From the NCBI RefSeq assembly GCF_000003605.2, contig NW_003140270.1, positions 1 to 40,391 of the forward strand: a stretch of 40,391 nt of DNA, written 5' to 3'. Origin of the DNA: Saccoglossus kowalevskii. Taxonomy: Eukaryota; Hemichordata; Enteropneusta; Harrimaniidae. Numbering within the stretch: position 1 is the stretch's first letter; each line of letters begins with the position of its first letter. Positions 35,581-40,391 of this stretch are shown in pieces. The notes beneath the pieces were generated by a model. That model was given only the letters and a program-made list of their open reading frames with translations. It searched no databases and was not told the origin of the DNA. The translations under genes were made by a program, and so were the position numbers.

Positions 35581-36519
35581 TACCTGCATGGGAGACTCCC
35601 TGAGTAAACGAGCAGTTGATTTTTTTTTGTTTCATAACACACACAGTTAAAATATAAAGCAACGTTCCTGCATTCTTTCTCACTGTGATGGTAATTATTT
35701 ATAGTGGGAAATCGTGAATTTTTGTAACTATTTTAATTATGAAAAGTTTCATTTTTTTTTTCTAATTTCCAAGAACAAGTGTAGATGCTATCGGTACGTA
35801 CTGGGTTTTAAGCTGTTAACACACCGGGCAAAGTTGTTCAAAGTGATGGCAAAGTTGTGCTAAGTTATTGAAACTTTGGTAGATATATCGGTATATATGA
35901 CCTATGTTGTTGGCATATAGAAACACGCAGCTGTAATGTCGACAAATTTAATAAATGCTAGTGAAAGCAACCTATTGATTTTCACATGAACTGACTGTGA
36001 AATGTTAGAAAACAGCGTGCAATGTTGGAAAAATCGAAGGAAATGTTGGAGGAGATGCTTGTATATTTAACCTATGTCATTGCCATGACACCCCCGCTGT
36101 TAAATTTCGAAAACATTAAGTAAATGTATCAAGAATGCCTCATATATAAGCAGATTATCACAACTGCCAACCGAAAAATCGACAACAAACTGCTTACAAA
36201 GTTGTGAAAAGCGAATGCAAAGTTGGTTGTTTCAATCGGGATTGCTACCTGTGATATCATATTAACAATTACCATAGTTAAAAGTTCGAAAATGTAAATA
36301 AATATTTCGTGAATTGCTGTTAAATTACTGTAGTGTTACTCCAAGTATGTAGAGGTTATAGGTCAATTCTAGAAGGGACTTCATGCCAGCGATAACGATT
36401 TTAAAACATCGAAAAACATGAAATACCTTCCAATTCGGCTTAATTTTAAATAATCTATGCAGCTGTGTAGTTAGCTGAACAACAAACGTTTAAAGTAAAG
36501 CGCAATCGATCGTGGTTAG
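35581..36519. repeat. Satellite unit 38 (939 bp), indel-rich
   Basis: The landmark is tacctgcatg. Between 35705 and 35790 it has cgtgaattt, ttaattatgaaaag and acaagtgtag, each missing a base, and gctagtgaaag at about 35960. ctgtaatgtc is shared with unit 37. Confidence 0.95.
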
Positions 36520-37463
36520 TACATGCATAGGAGACTCCCTGAGTTAACGAGCAGATGATTTTTTTTTTGTTTCATAACACACACAGTTAAAATATAAGGC
36601 AACGTTCCTGCATTCTTTCTCACTGTGATGGTAATTATTTATAGTGGAAAATCGTGGAATTTTTGTAACTATTTTAATTAAGGAAAAGTTTTCAATTTTT
36701 TTTCTAATTTCCAAGAACAAGTTGTAGATGGTATCGGCACGTAGTGGGTTTTAAGCTGTTAACACACCGGGCAAAGTTGTTCAAAGTGATGGCAAAGTTG
36801 TGCTAAGTTATTGAAACTTTGGTAGATATATCGGTATATATGACCTAAGTTGTTGGCATATAGAAACGCGCAGCTGTAAAGTCGACAAATTTAATAAATG
36901 CTAGTTGAAAGCAACCTATAGATTTTCACATGAACTGACTGTAAAATGTTAGAAAACAGCGTGCAATGTTGGAAAAAGCGAAGGAAATGTTGGCGGAGTT
37001 GCTTGTATATTTAACCTATGTCATCGCCATGACACCCCCGCAGTTAAGTTTCGAAAACATTAAGTAAATGTATCAAGAATGCCTCATATATAAGCAGATT
37101 ATCACAACAGCCAACCGAAAAATCGACAACAAACTGCTTACAAAGTTGTGAAAAGCGATTGCAAAGTTGTTTTTTTCAATCGGGATTGTTACCTGTGATA
37201 TCATATTAACAATTACAATAGTTAAAGGTTCGAAAATGTAAATAAATATTTCGTGAATTGCTGTTAAATTACCGTAGTGTTACTCCAAGTATGTAGAGGT
37301 TATAGGTCAATTCTAGAAGGTACTTCATGCCAGCGATATCGATTTTAAAACATCAAAAAACATGAAATACCTGCCAATTCGGCTTAATTTTAAATAATAT
37401 ATGCAGCTGTGTAGTTAGCTGAACAACAAACGTTTAAAGTAAAGCGCAATCGAGCGTGGTTAG
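36520..37463. repeat. Satellite unit 39, mosaic (944 bp)
   Basis: The 5' two thirds are ordinary (gaactgactg). From about 37023 the markers are those of the 3' part of unit 17 (atcgcc, cagttaagtttcg, caacagcc, ttaaaggttcg, catcaaaaaac, aataatatatgc). Confidence 0.95.
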
Positions 37464-38392
37464 TACATGCATGGGAGACTCCCTGAGTAAACGAGCAGTT
37501 GATTTTTTTTGTTTCATAACACACACAGTTAAAATATAAGGCAACGTTTCTGCATCTTCTCACTGTGATGGTATTATTATAGTGGAAATCGTGGAATTTT
37601 GGAACTATTTTAATAAGGAAAAGTTTCAATTTTTTCTAATTCCAAGAACAAGTTGTAGATGCTATCGGCATGTACTGAGTTTAAAGCTGTTAACACACCG
37701 GGCAAAGTTGTTCAAAGTGATGGCAAAGTTGTGTAAGTTATTGAAACTTTGGCAGATATATCGGTATATATGACTAAATTGTTGGCATGTAGAAACGCGC
37801 AGCTGTAAAGTCGACAAATTTAATAAATGCTAGTTGAAAGCAGCCTATAGATTTTCACATGAACTGACTGTAAAATGTTAGAAAACAGCGTGCAATGTTG
37901 GAAAAATCAAAGGAAATTTTGGCGGAGTTGCTTGAATATTTAACCTATGTCATTGCCATGACACCCCCGCTGTTAAATTTCGAAAACATTAAGTAAATGT
38001 ATCAAGAATGCCTCATATATGAGCAGATTATCACAATTGCCAACCGAAAAATCGACAACAAACTGCTTACAAAGTTGTGAAAAGCTATTGCAAAGTTGCT
38101 TGTTTCTATCGGGATTGTTACCTGTTATATCATATTAACAATTACCATAGTTAAAAGTTTGAAAATGTAAATAAATATTTCGTGAATTGCTGTTAAATTA
38201 CCGAGGTGTTACTCCAAGTATGTAGAGGTTATAGGTCAATTCTAGAAGGTACTTCATGCCAACGATAACGATTTTAAAACATCGAAAAACATGAAATACC
38301 TGCCAATTCGGCTTAATTTTAAATAATCTATGCAGCTGTGTAGTTAGCTGAAAAACAAGCGTTTAAAGTAAAGCGCAATCGATCGTGGTTAG
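37464..38392. repeat. Satellite unit 40, mosaic, deletion-rich (929 bp)
   Basis: Begins as class A (cgagcgtgg just before it, then cgtttctgc), then from about 37555 resembles unit 41 (catgtactgag, tttaaagctg, tttggcagat, tatatgagc). About a dozen single-base deletions fall between 37550 and 37800, making it the shortest complete unit. Confidence 0.95.
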
Positions 38393-39334
38393 TACATGCA
38401 TGGGAGACTCCCTGAGTAAACGAGCAGTTGATTTTTTTTGTTTCGTAACACACACAGTTAAAATATAAGGCAACGTTCCTGCATTCTTTCTCACTGTGAT
38501 GGTAATTATTTATAGTGGAAAATCGTGGAATTTTTGGAACTATTTTAATTAAGGAAAAGTTTTCAATTTTTTTTCTAATTTCCAAGAACAAGTTGTAGAT
38601 GCTATCGGCATGTACTGAGTTTAAAGCTGTTAACACACCGGGCAAAGTTGTTCAAAGTGATGGCAAAGTTGTGCTAAGTTATTGAAACTTTGGCAGATAT
38701 ATCGGTATATATGACCTAAATTGTTGGCAGGTAGAAACGCGCAGCTGTAAAGTCGACAAATTTAATAAATGCTAGTTGAAAGCAACCTATAGATTTTCAC
38801 ATGAACTGACTGTAAAATGTTAGAAAACAGCGTGCAATGTTGGAAAAATCGAAGGAAATTTTGGCGGAGTTGCTTGAATATTTAACCTATGTCATTGCCA
38901 TGACACCCCCGCTGTTAAATTTCGAAAACATTAAGTAAATGTATCAAGTATGCCTCATATATGAGCAGATTATCACAACTGCCAACCGAAAAATCGACAA
39001 CAAACTGCTTACAAAGTTGTGAAAAGCGATTGCAAAGTTGGTTGTTTCAATCGGGATTGTTATCTGTGATATCATATTAACAATTACCATAGTTAAAAGT
39101 TCGAAAATGTAAATAAATATTTCGTGAATTGCTGTTAAATTACCGTAGTGTTACTCCAAGTATGTAGAGGTTATAGGTCAATTCTAGAAGTTACTTCATG
39201 CCAGCGATAACTATTTTAAAACATCGAAAAACATGAAATACCTGCCAATTCGGCTTAATTTCAAATAATCTATGCAGCTGTGTAGTTAGCTGAACAACGA
39301 TCGTTTAAAGTAAAGCGCAATCGATCGTGGTTAG
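38393..39334. repeat. Satellite unit 41 (942 bp)
   Basis: Markers catgtactgag, tttaaagctg, tttggcagat, aaattgttgg, ggtagaaac, ggaaattttgg, cttgaatattt and tatatgagc are shared with unit 40; cttgaatattt continues into unit 42. Confidence 0.95.
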
Positions 39335-40279
39335 TACATGCATGGGAGACTCCCTGAGTAAACGAGCAGTTGATTTTTTTTTTGTTTCATAACACACACA
39401 GTTAAAATATAAGGCAACGTTCCTGCATCCTTTCTCACTGTGATGGTAATTATTTATAGTGGAAAATCGTGGAATTTTTGTAACTATTTTAATTAAGGAC
39501 AAGTTTTCAATTTTTTTCTAATTTCCAAGAACAAGTTGTAGATGCTATCGGCACGTAGTGGGTTTTAAGCTGTTAACACACCGGGCAAAGTTGTTCAAAG
39601 TGATGGCAAAGTTGTGCTAAGTTTTTGAAAATTTGGTAGATATATCGGTATATATGACCTAAGTTGTTGGCATATAGAAACGCGCAGCTGTAAAGTCGAC
39701 CAAATTTAATAAATGCTAGTTGAAAGCAAACCTATAGATTTCACATGAACTGACTGTAAAATGTTAGAAAACAGCGTGCAATGTTGGAAAAATCGAATGA
39801 AATGTTGGCGGAGTTGCTTGAATATTTAACCTATGTCATTGCAATGACACCCTCGCTGTTAAATTTTCGAAAACATTAAGTAAACGTATCAAGAATGCCT
39901 CACATATAAGCAGATTATCACAACTGCCAACCGAAAAATCGACAACAAACTGCTTACAAAGTTGTGAAAAGCGATTGCAAAGTTGGTTGTTTCAATCGGG
40001 ATTGTTACCTGTGATATCATATTAACAATTACCATAGTTAAAAGTTCGAAAATGTAAATAAATATTTCGTGAATTGCTGTTAAATTACCGTAGTGTTACT
40101 CCAAGTATGTAGAGGTTATAGGTCAATTCTAGAAGGGACTTCATGCCAGCGATAACGATTTTAAAACATCGAAAAACATGAAATACCTGCCAATTCGGCT
40201 TAATTTCAAATAATCTATGCAGCTGTGTAGTTAGCTGAACAACAAACGTTTAAACTAAAGCGCAATCGATCGTGGTTAG
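39335..40279. repeat. Satellite unit 42 (945 bp)
   Basis: Complete unit with extra bases in cgaccaaattt, agcaaaccta and aaattttcg. It also has gtttttgaaaatttgg, gcaatgacaccc and cacatataag. Confidence 0.95.
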
Positions 40280-40391
40280 TAATTTCATGGGAGACTCCCT
40301 GAGTAAACGAGCAGTTGTTTTTCTTTGTTTCATAACACACACAGTTAAAATATAAGGCAACGTTCCTGCATTCTTTCTCACTGTGATGGTA
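40280..40391. repeat. Satellite unit 43, 5' end only
   Basis: The landmark has decayed to taatttcatg, but the following gggagactccctgagtaaac and the sequence up to the window edge match other copies. The array continues beyond the window. Confidence 0.93.

Larger units (their letters stand above)
1..40391. repeat. Satellite DNA array, monomer about 941 bp, head to tail
   Basis: The window consists entirely of tandem copies of one AT-rich monomer. The landmark tacatgcatg (or a one- to three-base variant) occurs 43 times, at 51, 989, 1932, 2880, 3821, 4762 and so on to 40280, usually 938 to 942 bp apart. All copies point the same way. Most neighbours differ by only a few per cent, by eye. Each unit carries conserved palindromes (atgcat, atcgat/cgatcg, gtcgac, gatatc, tctaga, cagctg), so a digest at any of them should give a ladder of about 0.94 kb. 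Array size, absence of genes and concerted similarity are typical of eukaryotic heterochromatic satellites; the chromosomal site and species cannot be read from the sequence. Both edges lie inside the array. Unit boundaries used below are arbitrary in phase. Confidence 0.97.

Noticed and set aside
37582-37773. Plus-strand frame of 63 codons
   Set aside because: Present only because of the run of single-base deletions in unit 40.
1-40391. CRISPR array or other prokaryotic repeat system
   Set aside because: The repeat unit is 941 bp with no short repeat-spacer pattern, no unique spacers and no adjacent genes.
1-40391. Tandem transposon or rDNA spacer array
   Set aside because: No coding domain, terminal repeats, target-site duplications or rRNA sequence are visible in any unit.

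Overview
The whole window is one head-to-tail satellite DNA array, and I find no convincing gene in it. A single AT-rich monomer of about 941 bp repeats from the first bases to the last, all in the same direction. Using the landmark tacatgcatg as unit start, I place 41 full-length copies (929 to 950 bp, most 938 to 942), two further copies fused by a 210-bp deletion at 20573/20574, and a partial copy at each edge. No transposon, rRNA, tRNA, CRISPR or unique sequence interrupts the array. The repeat type, size and array length suggest heterochromatin (centromeric, pericentromeric, sex-chromosomal or similar) of a eukaryote, and CpG sites are not obviously depleted. I cannot name the species, and a bacterial or phage origin looks very unlikely.

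Inside the monomer there are recurring landmarks: two T-runs of variable length, several conserved 6-bp palindromes (atgcat, atcgat, cgatcg, gtcgac, gatatc, tctaga, cagctg), and three patches of a degenerate 21-bp sub-repeat starting caaagttg or caatgttg, which itself splits into halves of about 10 and 11 bp. The monomer may have grown from a short minisatellite.

The copies are not equally related, and shared diagnostic variants mark recent exchanges. 1 to 2.9 kb: ordinary units, unit 3 with an insertion cluster. 2.9 to 9.4 kb: a patchwork of variant classes A, B and C (A at units 4 and 7, B at 6 and 8, C at 5 and 10), including a stretch of about 600 bp that looks identical between units 6 and 8. 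9.4 to 14.2 kb: ordinary units. 14.2 to 17.0 kb: a second copy of the B-A pair (units 17 and 18), 11 monomers from the first. 17 to 24 kb: ordinary units plus the 210-bp deletion. 24 to 36.5 kb: units sharing variants with distant copies. 36.5 to 40.4 kb: a mosaic tract of B/A-junction sequence in units 39 and 40, then a run of single-base deletions, then closely related units 40 to 42. Several indel clusters probably reflect assembly or consensus error.

The open reading frames are not convincing genes. The longer minus-strand ones begin at TTG and exist only in copies where a T-run or a nearby deletion leaves the frame open. One plus-strand 33-codon frame starting at a real ATG recurs in most copies and is recorded with low confidence.
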